From a virus, in the IMG/VR virus record IMGVR_UViG_3300030061_000976, positions 1-52,788 of that record: a DNA stretch of 52,788 bases, one strand, 5' to 3'. Every line of letters starts with the position of its first letter. Position 1 is the stretch's first letter. The translations under genes and the position numbers were made by a program. The notes beneath the pieces were generated by a model that made no database searches, was not told the DNA's origin, and worked only from the letters and a program-made list of their open reading frames with translations. Below are positions 8,082-14,968 of this stretch, in pieces.

Positions 8082-8618
8082 ATGGCTGAAGTAGAATTTG
8101 CGGGGGTCAAGTTTAAGGGCGGCAAGATGGTTGCTGTGGTCATAGGGCTATCTACACTAGTTGGCGGTCTTTACGGAGCCTTTGAGGTCTACAAGGACTA
8201 TGAACAGATGAAAGCAAAGATAGCGAGTTACACAGCGCCAGACCTAAGTGGGATCAGGCAGGAGCAAGCTGTTCAGAATGAGACCGTAAATGCCGTTATG
8301 AAAGAAATGGAGTCTGTCCGTCTGCGGGTCAGCGAGATACAACAGATTGCGCGAGATTTACGAGAGGATCAGCGCAGTGATAGTGGAAAGCTATATAAGT
8401 CAATTGGAGCAGTGGATCGAAGGTCAAGAGAGGCTGATTCTGATACTCGCGCCGCAATGCGCCAAGCAGAAGTAACTCTGCGAGATATCACCTCTAATGC
8501 GAGTTCGCGTTTTGATAGCAAAATCAATTCAGTAGATGAAAAACTTGATGCTCTGGAATCCAGACTCAACAAGACTTTGCAACGTGCGCTTGATAACCCA
8601 CTATTGAAAGGAAAGTAA
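8082..8618 (+). CDS. Membrane-anchored coiled-coil protein
   Basis: 178 residues: a short cytoplasmic start, one transmembrane helix (VVIGLSTLVGGLYGAFEVY, about residues 19-37), then a long heptad-rich helix to the C-terminus (for example INSVDEKLDALESRLNKTL). The topology is like that of inner-membrane spanins or phage membrane adaptors. No lipoprotein partner overlaps it, and a better spanin pair exists at 50771-51494. It starts one base after the previous gene and ends one base before the EF-hand protein, so the three are probably co-transcribed. Function unknown. Confidence 0.6.
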   Translation: MAEVEFAGVKFKGGKMVAVVIGLSTLVGGLYGAFEVYKDYEQMKAKIASYTAPDLSGIRQEQAVQNETVNAVMKEMESVRLRVSEIQQIARDLREDQRSDSGKLYKSIGAVDRRSREADSDTRAAMRQAEVTLRDITSNASSRFDSKINSVDEKLDALESRLNKTLQRALDNPLLKGK

Positions 8619-8619
8619 T

Positions 8620-8919
8620 ATGGCAAAGAAATTAGAAGAGAAATCAACCTTCAACGATCTAGATGTCGATGGGGACGGAGTAGTAAGCGATAGAGAGCTT
8701 GCAATCGTTGAAGCTCACGACAATCACCGGAAGTACAAGGTTCAAGAAAGAATTGTAATATCAACAGCGATATCTATGTTTGCGTTTACGCTTGCTATGT
8801 TCTTTATGGATAACTCTAAGATAAGCGCGATGTCAGGCTTGAGTAATTTATTCTACGTCTCGGGCGGGGGTATTATCGCTGCCTTCTTTGGTTTCCAAGC
8901 CATCAAACCTAAAAAGTAG
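8620..8919 (+). CDS. EF-hand membrane protein
   Basis: 99 residues. Residues 15-26 form a canonical 12-residue calcium loop with D15, D17, D19, Gly20 and E26 (DVDGDGVVSDRE). Two transmembrane helices follow, about residues 47-65 (VISTAISMFAFTLAMFFMD) and 72-92, and a Lys-rich tail. A single EF-hand on a small two-helix membrane protein suggests calcium-modulated membrane activity, perhaps a holin-like or signalling role. Similar small EF-hand membrane proteins are familiar from uncultured marine phages. It is the last gene of this plus-strand block and converges with a minus-strand operon. Confidence 0.65.
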   Translation: MAKKLEEKSTFNDLDVDGDGVVSDRELAIVEAHDNHRKYKVQERIVISTAISMFAFTLAMFFMDNSKISAMSGLSNLFYVSGGGIIAAFFGFQAIKPKK

Positions 8920-9078
8920 TGTCTGTCGGGCCAGCATGCAGTAATATGCCGCCGCTGGCCCTTCAGATATCTCAGCTACAGCTATTAATTCTTCTAAGCC
9001 CTTTTCCAATTGATCAACGCGCTGTTGTAGCTGTCGTATCTGTTCCATTCTGCGGTACGCCATAGAGTCAATCATCAT
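8848..9078 (-). CDS. Small coiled-coil protein, translationally coupled to oxygenase
   Basis: 76 residues starting at an ATG that overlaps the oxygenase stop as ATGA, a strong sign of translational coupling. Residues 5-32 are a predicted coiled coil (AYRRMEQIRQLQQRVDQLEK). The rest has no known motif. The 3' end runs 72 bases antisense into the EF-hand gene and through the hairpin at 8928, which is unusual in a compact phage. The true product could therefore be shorter if transcription stops early. Function unknown. Confidence 0.45.
   Translation of the reverse strand: MMIDSMAYRRMEQIRQLQQRVDQLEKGLEELIAVAEISEGPAAAYYCMLARQTLLFRFDGLETKEGSDNTPARDVE
8928..8961. terminator. Hairpin between convergent gene blocks, possible bidirectional terminator
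   Basis: Perfect 8-bp inverted arms GGGCCAGC and GCTGGCCC separated by 18 bases lie just after the EF-hand gene stop, where plus- and minus-strand transcription converge. There is no U-run on either side, so intrinsic termination is only possible, not shown. It also lies inside the proposed minus-strand gene 8848-9078. Confidence 0.35.
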
Positions 9079-9656
9079 CGGAAACAGGGTCCAGACACCC
9101 AAGCAACTAAAGACCACCGCTCACCTTTGGTAATCGGCGTTATCCGGTGTGGTAGGAATGATGAGAAAGCAATCACATCACCTTTTTGAAAAGATATAGA
9201 TGAAACACCCTCTGAGAACATTTCAAAATCCCCGCCTTCATATTTATCATTTAGATTGATAATTATAGATATTTTTCGAAGTGATTCAGTGCCATTGGCT
9301 ATGTCAACGTGCCAATCATATCCATGAGACGGCGAGGTGTATTTAAGCAAAGCGCAGCTTTCAATCATTCCTGTTAGATTGTAGTTGAAGGTCTCATTGG
9401 CCTCAGCGACAATCTTACTAATGATTTCATTTGATAAAGCAACCGAGGGATGGTTAGTTCCTATAGGGTAGGCCATCACGTCTCTAATAGTTGAAACGAC
9501 TTCATATGCTCCGTTTTGATTGCCGACCTTAGCAGAAATGGGCTTTATGTTTTTTCGCAGATTGTAGAGGGAGTCGCAGATTTCATTTGAGATGCTATCA
9601 AGCTGCAAAACTCCATGAACAGTAGTATCTGTATTCGGTGGGCAGAAAAAAGACAT
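9075..9656 (-). CDS. 2-oxoglutarate/Fe(II)-dependent oxygenase
   Basis: 193 residues from ATG 9656 (a TTG lies one codon upstream). The C-terminal half has the double-stranded beta-helix signature of 2OG-Fe(II) oxygenases: iron ligands H116 and D118 (DWHVD), the strand block ISIIINLNDKYEGGDFEMF, distal ligand H170 (FLPHRITP) and 2OG-binding R180 (GERWSLVAW). It is the prolyl-4-hydroxylase-like type often carried by cyanophages and other marine phages. The substrate could be protein, nucleic acid or a metabolite; nothing here decides. It is the promoter-distal end of the minus-strand early block, and its start codon sits in a strong hairpin. Confidence 0.8.
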   Translation of the reverse strand: MSFFCPPNTDTTVHGVLQLDSISNEICDSLYNLRKNIKPISAKVGNQNGAYEVVSTIRDVMAYPIGTNHPSVALSNEIISKIVAEANETFNYNLTGMIESCALLKYTSPSHGYDWHVDIANGTESLRKISIIINLNDKYEGGDFEMFSEGVSSISFQKGDVIAFSSFLPHRITPITKGERWSLVAWVSGPCFR

Positions 9657-9684
9657 CAAGGCTATCCCTCGTTACCTTGATGTC
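9652..9684 (-). promoter_or_regulatory. Hairpin sequestering the oxygenase start codon
   Basis: Perfect 10-bp inverted arms (GACATCAAGG at 9652-9661 and CCTTGATGTC at 9675-9684) flank a 13-base loop. In the mRNA the AUG lies in the 3' arm and the GAGGG ribosome-binding site lies in the loop, so folding would block initiation. It could be a translational switch or a protein-binding palindrome. Confidence 0.55.
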
Positions 9685-9744
9685 ATCTGTAGCACACAGG
9701 AGCGCCGCAGATGGAAATCCACGGCTAGAGCGCGATTGGAGTCG

Positions 9745-9906
9745 TTATGAGGGCCGCGCTTCATCGGTTGTTTCCTTAGACCACTCTTTGATTCTTTCAA
9801 TAGAGACGTTGTGATCAAGACATAGTTGAGTTAGAAATGATATAGCTTTTTCGTCATTTCGTTTGCAAGCATCAATTAACATATCTTTTATGAGACTTTT
9901 TTGCAT
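9745..9906 (-). CDS. Small hypothetical protein
   Basis: 53 residues from ATG 9906, overlapping the 3' end of the upstream gene by 19 bases, as is usual in this operon. The sequence is helical and charged, with a central segment LTQLCLDHNVSIERIKEW. No family is recognised. Codon use and tight overlap suggest a real early gene. About 60 bases separate it from the oxygenase hairpin. Confidence 0.5.
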   Translation of the reverse strand: MQKSLIKDMLIDACKRNDEKAISFLTQLCLDHNVSIERIKEWSKETTDEARPS

Positions 9907-10226
9907 TCCAGAATTTCTTTCATTCGTGCGTAGATGTCTTTGGCCTCTCGAACGTCTTCTAGGGCTTTGTTAGCAATCTCTTGTATAGCCGAGCGGTAAT
10001 CGTCCACCGTTTGTATGCGCCTAAAAGCGTCCTGTGCCATAAGCGCAGATGTAGAGTCGTTAATGTCATCCTCATCAATAGTACAGAAATTTATAGAATC
10101 GGCTATCTCTATAGCTAAATTGGGCCATCGTGATACTAGATGCGTTGCGAACTCATGTCGCTCATTGTGGCTCATTCTGGCTATATGCTCAACTAAGTCC
10201 TCTTTGCTCATACCGCCCCCCATCAT
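9888..10226 (-). CDS. Hypothetical early protein
   Basis: 112 residues, starting at ATG 10226 because that codon overlaps the stop of the upstream membrane peptide (ATGA). Upstream in-frame starts would bury that peptide. The protein is entirely helical and charged, with MSKEDLVEHIARMSHNERHE near the start and a C-terminal amphipathic helix (EVREAKDIYARMKEILE-like). It has no known domain. It is probably one of the small host-takeover or replication-accessory genes that fill this minus-strand operon. Confidence 0.55.
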   Translation of the reverse strand: MMGGGMSKEDLVEHIARMSHNERHEFATHLVSRWPNLAIEIADSINFCTIDEDDINDSTSALMAQDAFRRIQTVDDYRSAIQEIANKALEDVREAKDIYARMKEILECKKVS

Positions 10227-10339
10227 ACTGGAGCCGGGGCGGTCATAGCTGCCATAAACAGCCATGCAATGTAGATAGTACCAAACAGTCCGATCAGGGC
10301 CGCTAGTTCTAGGGTAAAGGTAAGTGCTTTTTTCATCAT
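10223..10339 (-). CDS. Small membrane peptide
   Basis: 38 residues from ATG 10339, preceded by the operon's typical CACACAGGAGAA leader. A two-Lys start leads into a hydrophobic helix (LELAALIGLFGTIYIAWLFM) and a short Pro/Ala tail. It is a single-pass membrane peptide; the role could be superinfection exclusion, inhibition of a host membrane protein, or lysis control. The strong ribosome-binding site and ATGA overlap with the next gene support it as real despite its size. Confidence 0.6.
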   Translation of the reverse strand: MMKKALTFTLELAALIGLFGTIYIAWLFMAAMTAPAPV

Positions 10340-10461
10340 GTTCTCCTGTGTGCAAATCTTGGTGCGAGGGCTTCTAGTGAGGGCGCCTCGCAAACCCGCT
10401 AACGTCTTAGTTTAGAGCCGTTTGTTAGCCTAACCACGTTTATACTCGTTCGGCTTGAAAA

Positions 10462-10668
10462 TTAAGTTTCAGCGCAATCCTTCTCTTCCCACAGTGCGCC
10501 ATCAGATCGTAATTCTACCCACAAATCTCTGGCTTCCTGTTTAGTAAATCTGCCCTGTAAGCCAAGTTCTCCAGTTCGGGCTGTTGACCAAACCTCAACG
10601 CCATCACTATCAGGCTTGAACATCCAAAGGTTATCAGTTGTTTCAAGGGTGTGCGTTGTTCTTGCCAT
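10462..10668 (-). CDS. Small hypothetical early protein
   Basis: 68 residues directly behind one of the repressible promoters (10703-10731) and a CACACAGGAGAAATAAG leader. The sequence (TTDNLWMFKPDSDGVEVW, then TKQEARDLWVELRSDGA) resembles small phage proteins with a beta-hairpin followed by a helix, but no family is certain. Being first behind a strong early promoter suggests expression soon after infection. Confidence 0.6.
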   Translation of the reverse strand: MARTTHTLETTDNLWMFKPDSDGVEVWSTARTGELGLQGRFTKQEARDLWVELRSDGALWEEKDCAET

Positions 10669-10702
10669 CTTATTTCTCCTGTGTGTTCGTTGCTACACAA
10701 GG

Positions 10703-10731
10703 AATATAGGAGATGCCGGACACTGTGTCAA
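10703..10731 (-). promoter_or_regulatory. Sigma70-type early promoter with GACA-N3-TGTC operator
   Basis: Read on the minus strand: -35 TTGACA at 10731-10726, 17-base spacer, -10 TATATT at 10708-10703. The -35 overlaps the palindrome GACACAGTGTC. It serves the 68-aa gene at 10462-10668 and is one of five promoters sharing this operator. Confidence 0.8.
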
Positions 10732-10734
10732 TGA

Positions 10735-10989
10735 TTATTTCCCTATAAACCAAAGATATTTTTCAACATCAGCGTGACATGATTTGCACTGCAATGTTGA
10801 CCAACCGAAGTGTCGGACTAAAGTTTTTGCTCCACATTCAGGACAAAATATCTCTTTCCCTTTTTTGCCTGCATGACACCATTTCGGCACCCTCTGGAAA
10901 AATCTGAGATCAGGGTTCCATTGCTGCATCTCTGCTATGTATTTTGATTTCTTTCTCGCGCCAAGACGGCTTAACAACCACTCAAGCAT
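10735..10989 (-). CDS. Zinc-ribbon protein
   Basis: 84 residues from ATG 10989, just past the stop of the upstream gene. The C-terminal half has two CxxC knuckles, CPECG and CKSC, about 20 residues apart, forming a zinc ribbon that probably binds nucleic acid or a protein partner. The N-terminal 35 residues are basic and helical. A longer start at 11031 exists but would overlap the upstream gene by 50 bases. Its stop lies 4 bases before the -35 region of the promoter at 10703-10731. Confidence 0.6.
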   Translation of the reverse strand: MLEWLLSRLGARKKSKYIAEMQQWNPDLRFFQRVPKWCHAGKKGKEIFCPECGAKTLVRHFGWSTLQCKSCHADVEKYLWFIGK

Positions 10990-11212
10990 TATCTTCAGCC
11001 CATTCTTTTGAGAGGATGCGTTTGCGGTCATCCCAGATTTGTTTGATGCCTCTAATGAAAATCTCGCTTTTGGTTTTGTTGGCTATGCGCCGTTCAAAGT
11101 ATGGGACAAACAGAACTGGAACGTACATTCCTGCACCATCTTGAGCATAGAACTCGCGTCCCCAGACAGGTTTCTTTCCGTAACTCTCAGATGCTTTTGT
11201 AATGTCATACAT
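10982..11212 (-). CDS. Hypothetical early protein
   Basis: 76 residues from ATG 11212, chosen because GGAGGAAATT sits ideally upstream; an earlier in-frame Met at 11266 lacks such a site. The protein has a beta-like first half (GREFYAQDGAGMYVPVLFVP) and a helical, charged second half (SEIFIRGIKQIWDDRKRIL). No known family. It overlaps the zinc-ribbon gene by 8 bases. Confidence 0.55.
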   Translation of the reverse strand: MYDITKASESYGKKPVWGREFYAQDGAGMYVPVLFVPYFERRIANKTKSEIFIRGIKQIWDDRKRILSKEWAEDNA

Positions 11213-11262
11213 AATTTCCTCCAAAATGACGACGATCCTCATTGACGGTCCCAAGCCAATGC

Positions 11263-11715
11263 TCACTCTTCAAATGAACCGAATCCGTAAGGGTGAAATA
11301 AATCAGGTGTTTTTAACACCCACAAATGATCTTCTTCGCCCCACGGGATAGCTCTGTTTTCATGTGGGTATAGCTCAACTGCTTCATGATCATTGCCGAC
11401 CACTACGTTTTTGATATCTTGCTTATCAACCCATGATATCGGCATTCCATCAAATCGACTTATAGCCAACCATATAAGGGTATCTTTGATTAAATCTAAA
11501 AATAGTGGGTTGTGTCTGTGCGGCATGTCCTTAATAGAGTCTCGCCGGATACATTGATAGTTGGCGTCAGAATAAAAGATCGCATTGCAGCGACTCTTCC
11601 ATTCCGCTTTCATCATATCGTTTGATATCTCAGGCGCTTTCATCATAACCAAGCGAACTTCTAGATCAGCCTTGAAAATATCAAAGTTTGGCGTTGGATT
11701 AGGTATTTTTTTCAT
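11263..11715 (-). CDS. DUF7694-like phage protein
   Basis: 150 residues. The C-terminal 75 residues contain a pattern I recognise from small phage proteins annotated as DUF7694: an ISRFDGMPISWVDKQDIKN-like strand-helix block, then an acidic EAVELYP-like segment, then a DHLWVLK-like ending. Its biochemical role is unknown. The N-terminal half is a Lys/Met-rich helical extension. It overlaps the upstream DnaJ-like zinc gene by 4 bases, consistent with coupled translation in the early operon. Confidence 0.5.
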   Translation of the reverse strand: MKKIPNPTPNFDIFKADLEVRLVMMKAPEISNDMMKAEWKSRCNAIFYSDANYQCIRRDSIKDMPHRHNPLFLDLIKDTLIWLAISRFDGMPISWVDKQDIKNVVVGNDHEAVELYPHENRAIPWGEEDHLWVLKTPDLFHPYGFGSFEE

Positions 11716-11930
11716 ATTGGGATGATGTCCAAGGCTTCAGGATAGTCTGCCCAAGCATCCACCTTTGAGTCATAAAGTTCATAATACTCTGAATGCCCAG
11801 AACCCTCACATTCATCGCAAGTTTTGTCTCTACTAGCGGGATCATTTGGGTGGCGGTCACTGACAACGCCTTGGGTGTCGCAAGCATCGCATGGTGCGAT
11901 AATTTTAAAATTGTGTATTGAATCTAACAT
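11712..11930 (-). CDS. Small protein with DnaJ-type zinc motif
   Basis: 72 residues from ATG 11930, preceded by CAGGAGAAAGCTA. Two motifs of the DnaJ central-domain type, CDACDTQG and CDECEGSG, each CxxCxxxG-like and about 24 residues apart, would bind one zinc. It may act as an adaptor or chaperone-like protein; short phage proteins of this kind are common but uncharacterised. It lies behind the promoter at 11957-11984, which lacks the shared operator. Confidence 0.6.
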   Translation of the reverse strand: MLDSIHNFKIIAPCDACDTQGVVSDRHPNDPASRDKTCDECEGSGHSEYYELYDSKVDAWADYPEALDIIPI

Positions 11931-11956
11931 TAGCTTTCTCCTGTTGTGCAAAAGTT

Positions 11957-11984
11957 ATTATACACACAAATTTGATTGAATCAA
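11957..11984 (-). promoter_or_regulatory. Sigma70-type promoter without the shared operator
   Basis: Read on the minus strand: -35 TTGATT at 11984-11979, 16-base spacer, -10 TATAAT (consensus) at 11962-11957, then a leader with a ribosome-binding site for the gene starting at 11930. The absence of GACA-N3-TGTC suggests constitutive or differently regulated expression. Confidence 0.65.
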
Positions 11985-11987
11985 CCC

Positions 11988-12194
11988 TTATTTGGGGTGT
12001 ATATCAATTTCATATCCTAGCTCATTAAGCCACTTCTCGACTGTTTTGATGCTAGGGGAGCTTTTTCCTTCTTCAAAATTGTGTATTGTATTGGCTGCTG
12101 TCCCGGTAAGACCCGCCAGAGCTTTTTGCGATAGTTTTGATTCTATTCGCAATGCCTTGAACTCAACTTGCATCCAATCTTTTTGCTTGCTCAT
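11988..12194 (-). CDS. XRE-family (Cro/C1-type) helix-turn-helix regulator
   Basis: 68 residues, starting at an ATG that overlaps the preceding stop (ATGA). Residues about 20-60 form a HTH_3 domain: the helix LSQKALAGLTG, then TAANTIHNFEEGKSSPSIKTVEKWL, typical of XRE repressors. There is no oligomerisation or peptidase domain, so it is Cro-like or antitoxin-like. No toxin neighbour is visible. It is one of three candidates in the window for the protein that binds the GACA-N3-TGTC operators. Confidence 0.75.
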   Translation of the reverse strand: MSKQKDWMQVEFKALRIESKLSQKALAGLTGTAANTIHNFEEGKSSPSIKTVEKWLNELGYEIDIHPK

Positions 12195-13090
12195 GCGGCT
12201 TCTAGTTCTTTCCATTTTGTTGAGCTAATCATGGATTTGACCTTTCGTTCCCGCTCTTCTTTCAATTTGAAATTACTTCTATCTTCAATGGAATCACGGC
12301 AATGAGTTGACCATGCGGTCGCGGCTTGGAAGGCGCACCACAAGGAACCCGAAGCTCCTGCGCGTCCGTAGTCACCGGACCCATGCAGTTGCTGAGCCTC
12401 AGATTGGAAGTTTTCTGTGAGATGCGATAATTGCTTGATATTATGCTGACCTTCTCCAGCCATAATCTGCGCTTCAGTTTTGGGATACTTGACCAGAGTT
12501 TTCTTAAACAAATCTAACGCTTGCTCGTCACTGACCGGTGTGTTCCACCATTTCTCAAATAACGGCTTATCAGATAATACAGCTTCAGCGGCTACTCGAA
12601 TTTTTTTAACGGCGGATGCAGAGTCAAATCTTGCTGTATGTCTGTTGGCAGAATAAGACAGTTTTTGACCGCTAACTAGCGTATTGAAGCAGACGCTATT
12701 CATCCAACCAAAAAACGATTGGTATTTCCACACCTGATTGTAACTATTTCTAGCTACATATTTTAGGTATAGATCGTGATCGCCAATCTTCATGTGATGG
12801 CTTTTGAACAACACTTCTATGGATGCCATAGCCCCATCATTGATTGAATCAACTTGCATCTCAACATTATCCATATCAATGCCGGTGCCATCTATAGCTT
12901 CCAGTGATGTCACAAACGCATCTGTGTGCGATATGGGTTTATATCTTGACTTGTGAATAGCAATTGGAGTGGCGGGGGCGCGGTCCGTCCGCACAAGCTG
13001 TCTACCCATGTGTTCGGGTATTCCTGATATATTTCTCATTTCTACAGGGAAGCGAAGCGGCTGCAATTGTTGCAATAGTTCTTGATTCAT
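12191..13090 (-). CDS. DUF932-like phage/plasmid protein
   Basis: 299 residues from ATG 13090 (ribosome-binding site AAGGTGAC). The end of the protein, GSLWCAFQAATAWSTHCRD, matches the ending of DUF932 proteins found in phages and plasmids, where 'Y-G-R..S-L-W-x-A-x-N-A-x-T-x-W' is typical. The middle contains a beta-rich core (MASIEVLFKSHHMKIGD) and a helical region. The family is widespread in replication or early regions but has no defined activity. It is encoded between a lipoprotein and a repressor-like gene in one operon. Confidence 0.65.
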   Translation of the reverse strand: MNQELLQQLQPLRFPVEMRNISGIPEHMGRQLVRTDRAPATPIAIHKSRYKPISHTDAFVTSLEAIDGTGIDMDNVEMQVDSINDGAMASIEVLFKSHHMKIGDHDLYLKYVARNSYNQVWKYQSFFGWMNSVCFNTLVSGQKLSYSANRHTARFDSASAVKKIRVAAEAVLSDKPLFEKWWNTPVSDEQALDLFKKTLVKYPKTEAQIMAGEGQHNIKQLSHLTENFQSEAQQLHGSGDYGRAGASGSLWCAFQAATAWSTHCRDSIEDRSNFKLKEERERKVKSMISSTKWKELEAA

Positions 13091-13100
13091 TTTGTCACCT

Positions 13101-13406
13101 TTACCAGTTGATAATTGAATGTCCACGATTGGACAGGCATTTGGCCATTGGATTGTATCCTTCGGGAACAGACCCCTTACCGCAATCTGTCCAGCATACA
13201 TTTATACCCAGAAAACGAAAATTATTTCTTTCGTATACTGGAGTGCCGCCGTATTCATCAGCTTTGGTTATCAGCCTTTCACACTCCATTTGATCGCGTA
13301 TGATTTCTTTTGGTTCTTTAGAGCCGCGTGGATCAACCACAGGCTCCCATTTTGAAGCGCACCCCGTTAGTGCTACGCATGCTATGATTACTAAGGGTCT
13401 TAGCAT
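13101..13406 (-). CDS. Predicted outer-membrane lipoprotein
   Basis: 101 residues from ATG 13406, which overlaps the previous stop. A short basic start and hydrophobic helix end in the lipobox LTGC, so Cys-17 would be lipidated. The mature part is small, with several further cysteines (ECERL, NVCWTDCGKG, KCLSNRG) that could form disulfides. A lipoprotein among early genes suggests superinfection exclusion or receptor masking, as in some temperate and lytic phages. That role is inferred. Confidence 0.65.
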   Translation of the reverse strand: MLRPLVIIACVALTGCASKWEPVVDPRGSKEPKEIIRDQMECERLITKADEYGGTPVYERNNFRFLGINVCWTDCGKGSVPEGYNPMAKCLSNRGHSIINW

Positions 13407-13741
13407 GGTGGGTCTTCTTTTAGCCGCCACACTTTGATATCCCGAGCATGGGCAGACACTTTTTTAGATTTCACATAGCTACCTGTGAAATTCCAATCAT
13501 TAGCTTTGAATATTGATCCCGCAGCATTTCCTAGATCGCTGTAAGTGTAACCCCTATCAGTCATGACCTTGGCTACATCATCAGCGGTGCAGATTCCGAA
13601 TCCTTGATGCTTCGCGTACCAAATAGCGCAATCACGCGCTACCTTTAGCAACTCATTGCGGCTATTAGCAGCGGTTGCCATGCCTTTTTCTTTTAGGTGT
13701 TTAGCTTCTATGAAATCAAAAATGTTTGGCTGTTCATTCAT
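13400..13741 (-). CDS. Conserved phage hypothetical protein
   Basis: 113 residues starting at ATG 13741, overlapping the previous stop as TAATG. The middle (ARDCAIWYAKHQGFGICTAD, then DVAKVMTDRGYTYSDLGNAAG) looks like a helical DNA-binding or winged-helix fold followed by strands ending KVWRLKEDPP. Similar proteins are frequent in replication regions of tailed phages, but I cannot name a function. It is co-transcribed with the 384-aa protein. Confidence 0.55.
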   Translation of the reverse strand: MNEQPNIFDFIEAKHLKEKGMATAANSRNELLKVARDCAIWYAKHQGFGICTADDVAKVMTDRGYTYSDLGNAAGSIFKANDWNFTGSYVKSKKVSAHARDIKVWRLKEDPPC

Positions 13742-14895
13742 TATCTATTGCTCCTGTGCTGAAGTACAAAGTCCTTGGTTATGGTTCCTAGCTTGGGGTC
13801 TCCTCTTAAATGTGAATTAATCCATACTCTTTCGCCAGTTTTGTAGCGTCTCCAGTGACCTCTAACGCTATGCTGCCGGCGGCTACTTTCATTCATTTCT
13901 CCAAAGCCTTTGGGCGTTATCGTTACGCCCTGCCATTTAGGAAGATCAAGCGCCACTTCGATATGAGAGTGTCCTTTGTTGAACTTCCCGTATTTGTAAA
14001 GTCTGCCGCTTGACTCACGCGGTGTTTTTACAACCCAATCGTAGTTCAAGAGCGCCATAACGGTTATCAGGAAACGAGAGTCACCTCTTGTCATGGCCAT
14101 TCCGGTTTTGCTCAGATTTCTTATTCCATCTTCTGTCCAAGGCATATGGAACTGTGGGTAGAAAACGGCCCCGGCTCCTTGAATTAGCCTAATGTGGTTC
14201 AACAGCTTTTCTAGTGATGGTTTGTCATTATATCCTTCTTTTTTTACCCACCATTCACCAAGACCATCAATTGTGGCTAAGATTTCTTGCGTGCGTGCGC
14301 TCTCTGCTTCTTCATTAGTTGCTTCAGTGCCAGTGTAATCTTTTAAGAATCTCCTGTGATCTTCTAGGGTAAAGCCACTTGTCTCAGATAACACAGCAAA
14401 TTGAATCGAGAGCGGCGATGTCGTTGTGAGATTTTTATATTGTCCGTCAAACCCAATGAACGGGTTGGCTATAATTGATTCTTGTGTGTGCGGAGTATAA
14501 CCCTCGTCATAATGCAAGAGGTATCCGACGTTATCAGCAAGGTTTTCCCAATCAGGCTCTCGCACCTTTACCTCAAAATCACTTCTTCCTCCGATTTCTA
14601 CCATTGCTTTTTGTCTGGCAACTTCATTCCATTCAACCCAAACGAAATCATGCGGCAAGCGGAAAAGCTCATATTGTGATAGCAAGTCTGATGCACTTGC
14701 CCTCATAGATGCTTCCAAAGCAAAGGCGGTGAAATCATCATCCAGAACAAACCGGCTAGATGATCTCATCGTTTTTTTCAAATCTGCACTATGTTTAGAT
14801 AGCTTGGAGTTGTGTTTTAGGCTTTTGGCGCTATGTATCCCCTTAGTTGGATTACCAAGGGCTGCTATTACATCATCTGCAAAATGAAAGGTCAT
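13741..14895 (-). CDS. Conserved phage hypothetical protein, 384 aa
   Basis: 384 residues behind a repressible promoter (14925-14953) and the leader CAGGAGAACACAGTT. The C-terminal 70 residues carry a basic motif I recognise from other phage proteins of unknown function, SRRQHSVRGHWRRY followed by ERVWINSHLRGDP and a final TKDFVLQH. The N-terminal 300 residues are helical with no catalytic signature. The basic end may bind nucleic acid. Its place beside the primase-helicase suggests a role in replication or host takeover, but that is context only. Confidence 0.55.
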   Translation of the reverse strand: MTFHFADDVIAALGNPTKGIHSAKSLKHNSKLSKHSADLKKTMRSSSRFVLDDDFTAFALEASMRASASDLLSQYELFRLPHDFVWVEWNEVARQKAMVEIGGRSDFEVKVREPDWENLADNVGYLLHYDEGYTPHTQESIIANPFIGFDGQYKNLTTTSPLSIQFAVLSETSGFTLEDHRRFLKDYTGTEATNEEAESARTQEILATIDGLGEWWVKKEGYNDKPSLEKLLNHIRLIQGAGAVFYPQFHMPWTEDGIRNLSKTGMAMTRGDSRFLITVMALLNYDWVVKTPRESSGRLYKYGKFNKGHSHIEVALDLPKWQGVTITPKGFGEMNESSRRQHSVRGHWRRYKTGERVWINSHLRGDPKLGTITKDFVLQHRSNR

Positions 14896-14924
14896 AACTG
14901 TGTTCTCCTGCTGTGCAATTGTGC

Positions 14925-14953
14925 TTATAAAACAGAAGAGGACAGGGTGTCAA
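14925..14953 (-). promoter_or_regulatory. Sigma70-type early promoter with GACA-N3-TGTC operator
   Basis: Read on the minus strand: -35 TTGACA at 14953-14948, 17-base spacer, -10 TTATAA at 14930-14925. The palindrome GACACCCTGTC overlaps the -35. It drives the 384-aa gene and probably the genes below it. Confidence 0.75.
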
Positions 14954-14968
14954 CCCCTTTTTGTGGTT

